A stretch of DNA of 64,000 nt from Arcticibacter sp045629565 (GCF_045629565.1 NZ_JAZQRL010000033.1:17849-81848), one strand, 5' to 3'; shown: positions 8,981 to 18,558, counted from the first letter of the stretch. Notes: generated by a model not told the origin, from the letters alone. Program-made: numbers and translations.

Positions 8981-9147
8981 AAAGTGTGTGTTTTAATGAT
9001 TAGAGTAGATACATCAGGAAAGGTTTATCCTGGTACCCGCTATAATTCAATTGTTACGTGTGTTACATAAGACGTTTAAAACCAACTAAAAGTGTCAGAG
9101 GCTGCTAACAATAAGTGATTACCCTTCTTTGCTATCAGGCAGAGAAT

Positions 9148-9222
9148 GACCGCAGGAGTTACCGTGATGAGTCCGACCTGGGTACTTGAAAGTCGGACTT
9201 ATCACGAGATTAGCAGGCGGTC
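9148..9222. repeat. 75-nt interrupted inverted repeat between divergent genes
   Basis: Outer arms GACCGC (9148-9153) and GCGGTC (9217-9222) flank an inner stem. In the inner stem CGTGATGAGTCCGAC (9163-9177) pairs with GTCGGACTTATCACG (9192-9206), with one G-T pair. An internal loop of about 9-10 nt separates the two stems, and the terminal loop is 14 nt. It lies in the 377-base gap between the divergent genes at 8980 and 9361, so it terminates neither. It could be a structured RNA or a repeat-family element. Nothing else is evident in this gap. Confidence 0.6.
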
Positions 9223-9360
9223 TTAACGGAGTCATTTAGCGCGAGGTTAATGCATGGGATTGTGCGAAATGGTATCATTTAAGGAAAATTTGGTCGATTT
9301 TGGCAAAAAAATCGTCATGTGCTCTTTGCCGTTCTATATTGCCTTCCAAATTATAAGATG

Positions 9361-10359
9361 ATGGCAAAAGTAAACAGCAAAGGGATGGTAAGCGGAATGG
9401 CAGGTTCCTTAGTATACCGCAATTATCGCGGCATAAACATCATCCAGGGAAAACCCCGAAAATTTAAACAAACTGAAGGAAGCATCAGGGCCGCTACCGA
9501 GTTTGGCCTGTCGAGCTCGACAGCAGGAGTGATTCGCTCCGCTTTTATGCCGTCCTACCTTCACCGGGACGGAGAGGCGGCAGCCCGCTGTACACAGCTG
9601 GTGTATCGCAGTATTCGTAATAGCCTCACCGGCTTCAGGGGGCATCGCGACCTGCATGACGGAGACCTGAGCTTTTTGACAGGGATGGAGTTTAATATCA
9701 AAAGCAGGCTGAGCGAGGTGTTCCAGGTTAGTCATCAGGTGAGCCGGGACGGGCAGGGTAAGATAGTGGTCTCTCTGGCAGCCATAGAGGCTAAGGCCGC
9801 TATTCGTCCGCCTTCCTGGATACTGAAGCAAACCAGTCGGTACCGTGTCCGCTTCAGCCTGATAGGTTTCAACTTCCGCAGGGAATACTACGAATATCTG
9901 GAGTTCAGGGATGTGGAGATCGATAAGTATCAAAAGATAGAAGCGCAGCAGATCGTCTTCCAAACTGAGCCGCCCAAAGATCAGATCCTGTTACTAAGCA
10001 TGACGCTGATGGCCTATAGCGGTATATCAAGGGACAACGAAAGTACATTGCTAAACTCCAGGGAATTCAGTCCTGGCGCGTTGATTGCCGCTTATGCAGC
10101 AGAAGAAGTAGGGGAACTCCCCGGAGAACCAATGGATCAGGCATTAACCGGAATACCCCCGCAGCGGTGGCCGAATATGGTACTTATTGGTTATGAAGGC
10201 AACAGACTGATCAGGGAGCTGGCTAGAAAAGTCAGGGGTGAAACGAAAAAGGCGATTTCGAAGAATATCGCCAGGAGTATACCCAAGATTAAGCCGGATA
10301 GTGAGGCACCGGGAGATTTAACAGGCAAGCGTGTCTCCTTTAAACGCGGAAAGGCTTAG
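9361..10359 (+). CDS. DUF6266 family protein
   Basis: The 332-residue protein begins at the second of two consecutive ATG codons (9358 and 9361). The start, with a G-M-V-S-G-M-A-G-S-L-V-Y-R-N-Y-R-G pattern followed by a basic G-K-P-R-K segment, is typical of DUF6266. That family is found almost only in Bacteroidota and its function is unknown. The rest is a mixed alpha/beta protein without signal peptide or membrane segments. The C-terminal 50 residues are strongly basic. A stem spanning the stop codon (10325-10374) may end transcription. Its genomic neighbours give no functional clue. Confidence 0.75.
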   Translation: MAKVNSKGMVSGMAGSLVYRNYRGINIIQGKPRKFKQTEGSIRAATEFGLSSSTAGVIRSAFMPSYLHRDGEAAARCTQLVYRSIRNSLTGFRGHRDLHDGDLSFLTGMEFNIKSRLSEVFQVSHQVSRDGQGKIVVSLAAIEAKAAIRPPSWILKQTSRYRVRFSLIGFNFRREYYEYLEFRDVEIDKYQKIEAQQIVFQTEPPKDQILLLSMTLMAYSGISRDNESTLLNSREFSPGALIAAYAAEEVGELPGEPMDQALTGIPPQRWPNMVLIGYEGNRLIRELARKVRGETKKAISKNIARSIPKIKPDSEAPGDLTGKRVSFKRGKA

Positions 10360-10374
10360 AAAGGACACGCTTGC
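10325..10374 (+). terminator. Possible terminator spanning the DUF6266 stop codon
   Basis: GCAAGCGTGT-CT-CCTTT (10325-10341) pairs with AAAGGACACGCTTGC (10360-10374) with a 2-nt bulge. The left arm is coding. There is no T-run, so this is a weak call. It lies between convergent genes. Confidence 0.4.
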
Positions 10375-10403
10375 AAACGGATCATGAGAGGCGTTATTGC
10401 CGA

Positions 10404-11435
10404 CTAAGCCCGTTCTGCCGACTTTGCCCAAATGTTTATCGAAGAATCGATCGCATATTTGTCGATTTCCGCCAGTTCAGTTTCGGTGAAATCAGGCTTT
10501 TCCAGAGCTTTTACGCAATCTTCAACTTGCTGTGGCCGACTAGCACCGATCAACGCCGAGGTGACTCTGCCATTCCGAAGCACCCAGGAAATAGCCATCT
10601 GTGCCAACGTCTGCCCGCGGCCTTGAGCTATATCGTTCAATGCCCGGATATTGCTGAGCGTGTCTTCATTCAGGAAGTCTGGATTGAGCGACTTATGCTG
10701 ATTGGCACGGCTACCTTCAGGTATTTCGTTCAGGTATTTGTCTGTCAGCATTCCCTGAGCGAGTGGTGAGAAAACGATCGATCCTATGCCGAGATCTTCC
10801 AGCGTATCAATAAGTCCGTCTTCTTCAATCCATCTGTTTAGCATCGAATAGCTTGGCTGGTGGATCAGGCATGGCGTGCCCAGTTCTTTCAAGATAGCCA
10901 CGGCCTCCCTGGTTCGTTTGGAATTATAGGACGATAAGCCAACATAAAGTGCCCGACCAGAGCGCACGATGTGATCAAGTGCCATCATCGTCTCTTCCAG
11001 GGGAGTATCCGGATCAAACCGGTGGGAGTAAAATATATCTACATAGTCAAGCCCCATTCTCTTCAGACTTTGATCGCAGCTTGAGATCAGGTATTTTCGG
11101 CTTCCCCACTCGCCGTATGGTCCCGGCCACATATTATAACCCGCTTTGGTAGAGATAACCAGTTCATCACGATAACCGGCAAAGTCATCTTTCAAGATCT
11201 GACCGAAGGCCGTTTCCGCGCTTCCCGGAGGGGGGCCATAGTTATTGGCGAGATCAAAATGGGTGATGCCGAGGTCGAACGCTGTTCTGCATATTGCTTT
11301 TTTATTGGCATGCTTGGCGTCTTCGCCGAAGTTGTGCCAAAGGCCTAAGGACAAAGCGGGTAATTTGAGGCCGCTCTTTCCACAACGGTTGTAAACCATT
11401 TGTTCGTAGCGGCTATCTGAGGGATTCCATTTCAT
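10404..11435 (-). CDS. yghZ: Aldo/keto reductase, YghZ/MgrA type (L-glyceraldehyde 3-phosphate reductase)
   Basis: The 343-residue protein is close to E. coli YghZ (Gpr). Segments such as RCGKSGLKLPALSLGLWHNFG, FDLANNYGPPPGSAE, DELVISTKAGY and WPGPYGEWGSRKYL have near-identical counterparts there. YghZ-type enzymes reduce L-glyceraldehyde 3-phosphate and methylglyoxal with NADPH in the cytoplasm. The AKR tetrad is visible as D (DLANNYG), Y (NNYG), K (STKAG) and H (YSHRFD). The chosen start gives the same N-terminal extension (xWNPSDSRYEQM) as E. coli. It stands alone, convergent with the DUF6266 gene. Confidence 0.93.
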   Translation of the reverse strand: MKWNPSDSRYEQMVYNRCGKSGLKLPALSLGLWHNFGEDAKHANKKAICRTAFDLGITHFDLANNYGPPPGSAETAFGQILKDDFAGYRDELVISTKAGYNMWPGPYGEWGSRKYLISSCDQSLKRMGLDYVDIFYSHRFDPDTPLEETMMALDHIVRSGRALYVGLSSYNSKRTREAVAILKELGTPCLIHQPSYSMLNRWIEEDGLIDTLEDLGIGSIVFSPLAQGMLTDKYLNEIPEGSRANQHKSLNPDFLNEDTLSNIRALNDIAQGRGQTLAQMAISWVLRNGRVTSALIGASRPQQVEDCVKALEKPDFTETELAEIDKYAIDSSINIWAKSAERA

Positions 11436-11607
11436 GTTTTACTAATCTTTTTACAGTGCAATACAAATCTGGAAAAAAGGTTTTAAACATCTGATGTTAG
11501 TTTTATTTTAACATATACTTTATCTTTAGCCAATCCATATCTTGTAATATTGCCGGCTAAGGCCGCACTCATGCAGGTTGGTAAAAACATTATATAAGTA
11601 CCGTATT

Positions 11608-12399
11608 ATGAAAGTATATTTCGCTTTGTTTTTTTTAATGATTATTTCTTTTGCCAGTCAGGCACAAACCATGAAATGGAACCAGAATCCTGTGATTGCC
11701 CATCGGGGAGCATTTAAAAAGAACAATTATCCGGAAAATTCAATCGCATCGCTAAAGGAAGCTATACGACTTGATTGTTACGGATCGGAATTTGATGTAC
11801 ACATGACCCGGGACGGCGTCATTGTTGTAAATCATGATGCGGACTTCTATGGGATGGACATCTCTAGCTCCACCTATAAAGAGTTGTTGGTTAAAAAACT
11901 TCCGAATGGCGAAAGCATACCTACATTGGAGGCTTTTCTAAAAGAGGGAATGAAACAGAAAAAAACGAAGCTGATTCTGGAATTGAAGCCTGCTAAAACA
12001 GAGGAGGAGATGATGAGGCTAACGGAGGCAGCAGTTAAGATGGTTCATGATATGAAAGCTACCGAATGGATTGAATATATCAGCTTCCATTATGGCTCTC
12101 TTAAGCGCATACTGGAGCTTGACCCGAAAGCTGCAGTCGCCTTCCTCGCTTCTGGTGATGGGGCGGTTTCTGCAGCGAAGCTTAAAGAAGATAAGTTTGC
12201 GGGTGCCGATTACAATTTTGCGGTTTATAAGGCAAACCCGGCTTTGTTTGAAGAGGCTCATCGTTTCGGTTTGACGATCAATGGCTGGACGGTTAATAAG
12301 GAAGAAGATCTGCTATGGATGTTAGATAATAAAGCGGACTATATTACTACCAATGAGCCGGAGTTGCTCTTTGAACTGCTGGCTAAAAGAAAGAGATAG
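11608..12399 (+). CDS. Secreted glycerophosphodiester phosphodiesterase
   Basis: The 263-residue protein has a signal peptide (MKVYFALFFLMIISFASQAQ), which fixes the start at 11608; an in-frame GTG-type upstream start would destroy this pattern. The GDPD signature follows: AHRG near the mature N-terminus, P-E-N-S-I-A, and E-F-D-V-H-M-T-R-D-G-V-I-V-V-N-H-D, which contain the catalytic His pair and metal-binding acids. The C-terminal GWTVN and TNEPE segments are also typical. It hydrolyses glycerophosphodiesters to glycerol 3-phosphate plus alcohol, here in the periplasm. It ends 5 bp before the convergent DUF922 gene. Confidence 0.92.
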   Translation: MKVYFALFFLMIISFASQAQTMKWNQNPVIAHRGAFKKNNYPENSIASLKEAIRLDCYGSEFDVHMTRDGVIVVNHDADFYGMDISSSTYKELLVKKLPNGESIPTLEAFLKEGMKQKKTKLILELKPAKTEEEMMRLTEAAVKMVHDMKATEWIEYISFHYGSLKRILELDPKAAVAFLASGDGAVSAAKLKEDKFAGADYNFAVYKANPALFEEAHRFGLTINGWTVNKEEDLLWMLDNKADYITTNEPELLFELLAKRKR

Positions 12400-12403
12400 A
12401 ATC

Positions 12404-13504
12404 CTAGGGCGTGGACCCGAGCAGCTTGTCTATTTTTTCGTCCCATGAGGCTTGAGCGATCCTGTTGAGTCCATGGGACGTTTCTTTATCGTAAGCTTTT
12501 TGCATGGCGTGCATGTCGCGAAAGGAGTCCAGATATTGCATATTCAGGAACGCGTCATAAGTATCAGGTTGCAGATCTGCGTTCTTTACTTTTTCTTTAA
12601 ACTGTTCAGAAATGATCTTGACGATGTCGAAGTGGCGTTGTTCGTGGTTCAGGGTATAGGCGTCCCTGCCTGTTGTTCTCGACCAGGCCGCACTCTTGGG
12701 GAGGTATGCCTTTACAGCTATATGGACATGTACTACGCCGTTTATAATTTTAGCGTCCTGATTATAGCCGATGCCCGGCATGACAAGCGCCTGATATTTA
12801 TTTGAAGAGATATTACGCGACTGAAAATCATCCCATCTGAGTTTTCGTTTAGACGAATAGTAAATGGTATCGCCTTCTGTTTTTTCGGTGTAATCAGAAA
12901 AGGTAAACTTTACGCTCCGGGCAAGCCGGGGGTCGGTGTCGGCATTTGAGTTCATCCAGGTGTTGAAATAAACGAGGCTCGACTTGAGGAGACTTCTCAG
13001 ATAGCCCTCTATCTGGGGGGTAATATTAGGCGATCTTACGTAATTGACCGCGTACTGGGTTGTAACAAGAGGTGCTACTCCATAATTTTTGGGGAGTCCG
13101 AAGGAGGCTTTGAGCGTTACCTTGCCGCTCACGTTACCGTTTGCAAGTACAGTTTCCCTGATATTTAGCTCTTCAATACCTAGAACAACAGCGGTTAGCG
13201 ATTTATTTTTCGCCAGGTTCCTGTCCAAATAGCGACTGATTGCGGTAGCCGGTCCCCCTTGCAAATCAGCTTGCTTTGAAATCATTTTATTTGCCTGGGA
13301 GCTAGCCAGTAGCCTGGCAATAGGTTCTTTATTCGTTCGCTTGTCTTGAACCACAGCGATATGATACTCCGCAGGTCTTACCCCAACCGGTATGTTTTCC
13401 AATACAATTTGCGCTGAAACATCGGCGGTGTGCAATACAGTCCCGGCAAAAAATGCAACTATAAATTTGTAAATGATGTGTGTGTGTAATTCTCGCAACT
13501 TCAT
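12404..13504 (-). CDS. Exported DUF922 putative Zn-protease
   Basis: The 366-residue protein has a signal peptide ending near DVSAQ. The C-terminal half (about residues 200-350) is DUF922-like: the segment RKLRWDDFQ is followed by L-N-H-E-Q-R-H-F-D-I. That gives an HExxH zinc-binding motif (HEQRH) plus a downstream acidic residue, as expected of a zincin. The N-terminal half is an unassigned beta-rich domain. The family is classed as a putative metalloprotease, but its substrates are unknown. It is transcribed divergently from the AraC regulator at 13634. Confidence 0.7.
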   Translation of the reverse strand: MKLRELHTHIIYKFIVAFFAGTVLHTADVSAQIVLENIPVGVRPAEYHIAVVQDKRTNKEPIARLLASSQANKMISKQADLQGGPATAISRYLDRNLAKNKSLTAVVLGIEELNIRETVLANGNVSGKVTLKASFGLPKNYGVAPLVTTQYAVNYVRSPNITPQIEGYLRSLLKSSLVYFNTWMNSNADTDPRLARSVKFTFSDYTEKTEGDTIYYSSKRKLRWDDFQSRNISSNKYQALVMPGIGYNQDAKIINGVVHVHIAVKAYLPKSAAWSRTTGRDAYTLNHEQRHFDIVKIISEQFKEKVKNADLQPDTYDAFLNMQYLDSFRDMHAMQKAYDKETSHGLNRIAQASWDEKIDKLLGSTP

Positions 13505-13619
13505 TCTCGACTCCGTTGATATAACGTTTCAGATTCGGAGGTAGTATGTTAACTGGCCTTTCAGGAAATGGTACCATTGAATCAGTAAAAAGTACCACTA
13601 ATATTGAATTTATAGTACT

Positions 13620-13627
13620 TAGATTTG
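13620..13627 (+). promoter_or_regulatory. Candidate -7 box (TAGATTTG) abutting the AraC start
   Basis: TAGATTTG matches TAnnTTTG and ends 6 nt before the ATG at 13634, so transcription would start at or next to the start codon. The best -33 candidate, TTG at 13604-13606, is only 13 nt upstream, which is too close. Confidence 0.4.
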
Positions 13628-13633
13628 TATCTG

Positions 13634-14545
13634 ATGAAACAATCGATACCCATCTATGATATTAGTTCAATCTCGGAATCGGGAGAGAGCGATATCCTGG
13701 TGAGCAGATTCGCGGAATACGCCCAGGCGCATCATCACTTACATTATCCCCACAGACATAACTTTTATCACATTGTACTGTTTACAAAGGGGAGAGGAAC
13801 TCATGCCATAGACTTCGAAAACTTTGAGGTAAGGCCGTATCAGATATATTTCATGATCCCGGGGCAAGTACATAGCTGGGATTTCCAAGGAGTGGTAGAT
13901 GGGTATGTTATAAATTTCTCGACCTCTTTTTTTCAATCGTTTCTGTTAAGGCCAGACTATCTGGAAAACTTCGTCTTCTTCAACGGTTCATTAAGTCAGG
14001 CAGTTATCGACATTCCATTATCTAAACAGCAGCATCTTGGCGCTGTTTTTGAACAGATATTGCTAGAGTTTAATCATCAGGGAAGGTTTGGCAGCGACTT
14101 ATTGCGTACACTTCTTCTGCAGATTTTCATTGGCGTATCAAGAACGATCACAGAACACGATGTTCCTGTGGCCTCGACATATAATCAGATTCTGCTGAGG
14201 AATTTCAGGCTTTTGATCGATAAGCATTTTAACGAGCTCCGCCTTCCGAAAGAGTATGCGGACCTCTTGTATATAACACCAAATCATTTAAATGCTCTAT
14301 GTAACGATACGCTCGGGTTTTCAGCCGGAGAACTTATCAGGAAGAGAGTGATGTTGGAATCGAAGAGGCTATTGGTCAATCTGAATCTCAGTATATCTGA
14401 GATAGCTGATCAACTTAATTTTAGTGATAACTCGTACTTTTCCAGATTCTTCAAAAAATATACGGGTACGAGCCCCGAGGAGTTTAGAAAAAAAATATTC
14501 AAGAAAGAAAAAAATGAACAAAGTAGAATCCAATCATCAATATAA
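13634..14545 (+). CDS. AraC family transcriptional regulator
   Basis: The 303-residue protein has an N-terminal cupin-like ligand-binding domain (HxHxxH-type segment HYPHRHNFYHIVLF, then IPGQVHSW). The C-terminal AraC domain has two helix-turn-helix units, including ISEIADQLNFSDNSYFSRFFKKYTG-like signature residues. The start is taken at the ATG at 13634 (MKQSIPIYD). It is divergent from the DUF922 gene and overlaps DUF983 by 32 nt. Its ligand and targets are unknown; it may control either neighbour. Confidence 0.9.
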   Translation: MKQSIPIYDISSISESGESDILVSRFAEYAQAHHHLHYPHRHNFYHIVLFTKGRGTHAIDFENFEVRPYQIYFMIPGQVHSWDFQGVVDGYVINFSTSFFQSFLLRPDYLENFVFFNGSLSQAVIDIPLSKQQHLGAVFEQILLEFNHQGRFGSDLLRTLLLQIFIGVSRTITEHDVPVASTYNQILLRNFRLLIDKHFNELRLPKEYADLLYITPNHLNALCNDTLGFSAGELIRKRVMLESKRLLVNLNLSISEIADQLNFSDNSYFSRFFKKYTGTSPEEFRKKIFKKEKNEQSRIQSSI

Positions 14546-14960
14546 GCCGATTTCTGAATTTGCGGCCGCCCTTAAATGTAAGTGTCCGAGATGTCGGCGC
14601 GGGGACCTCTTTGACGGTCCCATGTACGGTTTTAAGAGCCAAACCATGCACAAGAGGTGTTCGCACTGCCATTTGGTGTATGAGCGGGAGCCGGGCTATT
14701 TTTATGTGGCGATGTTTGTGAGTTATGCATTTAACGTAGCGGAACTGGTTATATTGGGAGTGGCGACCTACTTGCTTACGGGAAATCTGGAAAACCCCTG
14801 GCTGTATCTGATTGTGCTCTTTTCCGGTGCTATCATTTTGGCTCCCTTCAATTATCGGTATTCGAGAGTAGTGCTCATGTATTGGTTGAGTCCGGGTTTG
14901 CGTTTCAGTCGCGAGATGGCGGAGGCCCCTCCCCGGAGAGATGAAGATGCCCTGCAATAG
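14514..14960 (+). CDS. DUF983 family membrane protein
   Basis: The 148-residue protein carries two C-x2-C zinc-ribbon-like pairs, CPRCRRGDLF and CSHCHLVYE, followed by the family motif EPGYFYVAMFVSYA and two or three hydrophobic segments. DUF983 proteins are inner-membrane proteins of unknown function. The start at 14514 lies 32 nt inside the AraC gene in another frame, suggesting translational coupling. An earlier in-frame start would add residues that do not fit the family. Confidence 0.85.
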   Translation: MNKVESNHQYKPISEFAAALKCKCPRCRRGDLFDGPMYGFKSQTMHKRCSHCHLVYEREPGYFYVAMFVSYAFNVAELVILGVATYLLTGNLENPWLYLIVLFSGAIILAPFNYRYSRVVLMYWLSPGLRFSREMAEAPPRRDEDALQ

Positions 14961-15015
14961 CAGGTATTCATTGGTGTAATGATCGCCGCTTATCCCATAT
15001 GGCCGGGTGTTTCAG

Positions 15016-18000
15016 CTAGGGGTTTGTTAGCAGCGACAACAGATCCGTTTTTTTGAGCGCTTTCATTCCGGGACCGTCGGCTTTTATGAGGTTGTTCGCA
15101 AGGTTCTTTTTAGAGACTTGCAGGTTCATGATCTTTTCTTCAATGGTGTCTTTACAGATTAACCGGACAGCAACGATGTTATTTTGTTGTCCGATTCTAT
15201 GACAACGATCTATCGCCTGGTTTTCAACAGCAGGATTCCACCAGGGGTCTACCAGATAGACGTAGTCTGCAGCGGTTAAATTTAATCCGGTACCTCCGGC
15301 TTTCAGACTGATGAGAAATATCCGGATTTCCGCATTGTTTTCAAACGATTCTACTTCCGCTTTTCTGTTACGTGTTTGTCCGGTAAGGTAAGCGTATTTT
15401 AAGTTTCGTTTGTTAAGCTCCCTCTTAATCAGATCAAGCATGCCGACGAATTGTGAGAAAACCAGAATTTTATGCCTTGGTGCTTTCGACTCGATTTGTT
15501 CCAGTATTTCGTCAATCTTGCAGGAGGAGTCGCCCTTTACCCGGTTGCCTTTCAGTAATTCAGGAGAGTTGCAGATCTGTCTCAGCATGGTGAGTCCTTT
15601 CAGAATGTGGACAGAACTTTTGGGAAGTTCCTGCTCATCCAGCGCAGAGATAAATTCCCTGAACTCCTTCTCATAGGCGGCGTACACTTTTCGCTGTTCC
15701 TCGTTCATCTCACAATAGACGACCATCTCCGTTTTTTCCGGAAGTTCTGTCGCCACCTGCTCTTTGGTCCGTCTCAGGATGAAGGGTTTGATCCTTTCCC
15801 GCAATTCATTCGCACGCTTGCTAACCTTAAATTTATCGATAGGGGTGGAATAGATATCCTTAAAATACTGCTTGTTGCCCAGAAGACCCGGACAAGCGAA
15901 TGACAGCTGGCCATATAGATCAAAAGTGTTGTTTTCGATGGGCGTACCGGTTATAGCCACCCTGTTTCGTGACTGAAGCTGCGTTGCTGCCTTGTAACGC
16001 TGTGAGCCAGGGTTCTTGATGTTCTGCGACTCATCAAGGAAGACATAGTTAAAAGTGTGCTTTTTTAGCGTGTTAATATCGGATACCAATGTACCATAGG
16101 AAGTTAATACGATATCGTATTGATCAAAGTGGCCTTGATCTTTTTTTCTATTTGGTCCGTAAAACGTAAGCAATCTCAGAGAGGGGGCGAATTTTTCCAC
16201 CTCTGCAGACCAGTTGAAAAGTACGGACGTAGGTACGACCAGCAGATTGGTGTTGTTCCTGGTCTTGGCTTTCTGCATCAGGATGAAGGCGATGATTTGA
16301 ATCGTCTTGCCCAGGCCCATATCATCTGCCAGGCAACCTCCGAAGTTGAAGTCATCCAGAAAGTTCAGCCAGTTGAGGCCGTTTTTCTGATAGTCACGTA
16401 AGTCGGTCTTAAGATCTTGCGGCACGTCGACCGGATAGATGCCGGAAAAGTTAGTGAACGTTTCCTGTAAATGATTAATCTCGCGTTTGGCATCCATGCT
16501 AAACCAGGGTTCTTCATAGAGTTCTGCAACAGTATCGAAATTAGTTCTGGCGATGCGGAGTGTTTCATGGTCCATGATTTCGCCTGCGTGGAAGTAAGCT
16601 GAAAATTTCTCTATCCATTCATGTGGCAGGATCCCGAGTGTTCCGTCATCCAGCTGTACATATTTGGTTTTACTGCGGATGGCCTTATGGATATGTTTCA
16701 AGGAGGCTTGCTTTTTACCGAAGCTCACTTTAATTAAGGAGCTAAACCAGTTGATACCGCTTAATATCTTTACAGAAACCTTTATGGTATGAGCGTTCAA
16801 TTTGTTGCCGCTAATTTCATTGAAGCCGAGGATGGTTATACCCAAGCTTCGCCATTCCTCAAATACGGGGAGAAACCAGTGTTCATTTAGAAAGTGCCGT
16901 TTATGAATATCGAAATACTGAAGCCCGTTGTCCAGCTGCTCTTCTAAGCTCGGATGTTGTTTAATTAGTAAGGAGATGAACTGCAGTTCCGCTTCCTTGT
17001 TTCGCTGTACCAGAAACGGACTGCCCTTTTTGTCCTGGCCGAAGATCTGCTTTTGAGAGCGTACAGGTATTTCGACCTCACCGTACCGGATGACAGGAAT
17101 GACCATAACGTGCTGTCCAAAGTCAGACAAGAATATGATTTTTTCTGGTTCAGTATCGAAACCGGCTTCTACTTTCTGTTTATCGGAAGCTTCGGGAATG
17201 AAGGTATACGTAATAGGAATACGCTCCTCCTGTTTCTCCAGCAGGAATTTTCGGAAGTCGCTGAATCTGGAACGGTGGATCAGTGGGTTACTGCCTTTCT
17301 TTTTAAGAAAATTGATTACATCCAGCGTGTTTTGATCTTCGATGAGGTGCAATGCATCGTCTGATTGTACAAAGCAGGAGTGTTTGATGGTCAATGCAGC
17401 GATATCCCTTGGAATGCCTTCGATGAGAAGGCTGCCGGAGAGCTCATAGAACTGGTTCGTTTGCTGAATAGTTAGGGAAATTTCCTTTACAGTTTGTTTG
17501 CTGATGCGTATCGGTATGAGCGAAATACTGCTCACGTTTTCAGCGATGTCGCTGTCGTGGAGATAGAACGGAAGTTCAAGCGGGTTTCTGACGATAGCCT
17601 TCAAACAGCGGATGGTCGTTTGACTGATTCCCGGGTCGATATTGCTTTGGAACTTTGATAATGCCGTATAGAATTTTATTTCTTCTGCATGGTCCGTTTC
17701 CCAGATCATCTCAAGAGGGTTGGCAGGTTTCAAGGGGTTTTTAACCCTGCCTTCTTTGGTAAGAGAGGCTTCAAGCAATTCCACGAGCAAATGTCCGTAG
17801 TATTTATGCCGTTTTAATACAACTATTCTTTGTAATGACGCCGACTCGTTCAGCTTGGAGGATACATCGGGCGTAGAATGTTTAAAGAGTGTCTGATAAG
17901 TTTGCAAGTGCGTGCCGCTAACTGGCAGCAGATTTTGCAAAGTGGGTTTTACTGAGAGTTTTCCGTTACTGAATTCCATGTGAAAGAAGCGCTCCAATTC

Positions 18001-18414
18001 CTGCTCTTTCTCCAGTCCAAAGTCTTCAGCGATTTTTTGAAGCTTAATGTGCCTCCGTTCGTTATCGAAAAAGATGCGGTAATCTTCTTTATCTATCAGA
18101 CTTAACAGCACCTGTATCTGGTGATAACAACACTCCCGCAGTGAATCCATGCAAGAACATTTGACCGAAAGCCCTTCTTTATTTTGTCGGACGTCTACGT
18201 TGACATCAGGTGCGTGATAGTATGAAAAGCTGCCTTCGTTCACAAGGATGTATGCTGGGTAGGGAGGAGTGTGATCTGTAAGGTCAGATTGCGGGCCCTT
18301 GTATAGACCGGATACGGTACTTATGTGAAGAGCTGGCAATTCAACCCCTTTAAGCACGAGGGTTCCCTGGCTATCCGGGGTTATGTTTAGCCTACCGTTG
18401 TTCTTATTCTGCAT
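15016..18414 (-). CDS. SNF2-family DNA-dependent ATPase with SWIM zinc finger
   Basis: The 1132-residue protein has an N-terminal SWIM-type motif (CSC-x7-CYH near residues 80-95), a long middle region, and a complete SWI2/SNF2 motor. The P-loop DDMGLGKT is near residue 700, motif II is DESQ, then ITGTPIENN, and the C-terminal helicase half has LKAGGTGLNLT and HRIGQQ. Such bacterial proteins remodel nucleoprotein or RNA polymerase complexes (HepA/RapA-like), but the exact role of the SWIM-bearing group is not established. It is monocistronic. No nuclease or defence partner lies next to it. Confidence 0.93.
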   Translation of the reverse strand: MQNKNNGRLNITPDSQGTLVLKGVELPALHISTVSGLYKGPQSDLTDHTPPYPAYILVNEGSFSYYHAPDVNVDVRQNKEGLSVKCSCMDSLRECCYHQIQVLLSLIDKEDYRIFFDNERRHIKLQKIAEDFGLEKEQELERFFHMEFSNGKLSVKPTLQNLLPVSGTHLQTYQTLFKHSTPDVSSKLNESASLQRIVVLKRHKYYGHLLVELLEASLTKEGRVKNPLKPANPLEMIWETDHAEEIKFYTALSKFQSNIDPGISQTTIRCLKAIVRNPLELPFYLHDSDIAENVSSISLIPIRISKQTVKEISLTIQQTNQFYELSGSLLIEGIPRDIAALTIKHSCFVQSDDALHLIEDQNTLDVINFLKKKGSNPLIHRSRFSDFRKFLLEKQEERIPITYTFIPEASDKQKVEAGFDTEPEKIIFLSDFGQHVMVIPVIRYGEVEIPVRSQKQIFGQDKKGSPFLVQRNKEAELQFISLLIKQHPSLEEQLDNGLQYFDIHKRHFLNEHWFLPVFEEWRSLGITILGFNEISGNKLNAHTIKVSVKILSGINWFSSLIKVSFGKKQASLKHIHKAIRSKTKYVQLDDGTLGILPHEWIEKFSAYFHAGEIMDHETLRIARTNFDTVAELYEEPWFSMDAKREINHLQETFTNFSGIYPVDVPQDLKTDLRDYQKNGLNWLNFLDDFNFGGCLADDMGLGKTIQIIAFILMQKAKTRNNTNLLVVPTSVLFNWSAEVEKFAPSLRLLTFYGPNRKKDQGHFDQYDIVLTSYGTLVSDINTLKKHTFNYVFLDESQNIKNPGSQRYKAATQLQSRNRVAITGTPIENNTFDLYGQLSFACPGLLGNKQYFKDIYSTPIDKFKVSKRANELRERIKPFILRRTKEQVATELPEKTEMVVYCEMNEEQRKVYAAYEKEFREFISALDEQELPKSSVHILKGLTMLRQICNSPELLKGNRVKGDSSCKIDEILEQIESKAPRHKILVFSQFVGMLDLIKRELNKRNLKYAYLTGQTRNRKAEVESFENNAEIRIFLISLKAGGTGLNLTAADYVYLVDPWWNPAVENQAIDRCHRIGQQNNIVAVRLICKDTIEEKIMNLQVSKKNLANNLIKADGPGMKALKKTDLLSLLTNP

Positions 18415-18558
18415 TTTGAAAACTCCTGGGCATCGTTGTTTTTACTCTGTTGTTAAGAAAGCCCCTTACCAACTGTCGGTCTAATAAATTAACCTAACAA
18501 ATATGATAAATACCAAACCATTTCTTCTGACCCCCGTCTGGGCAAAGAAAGTAATAGA

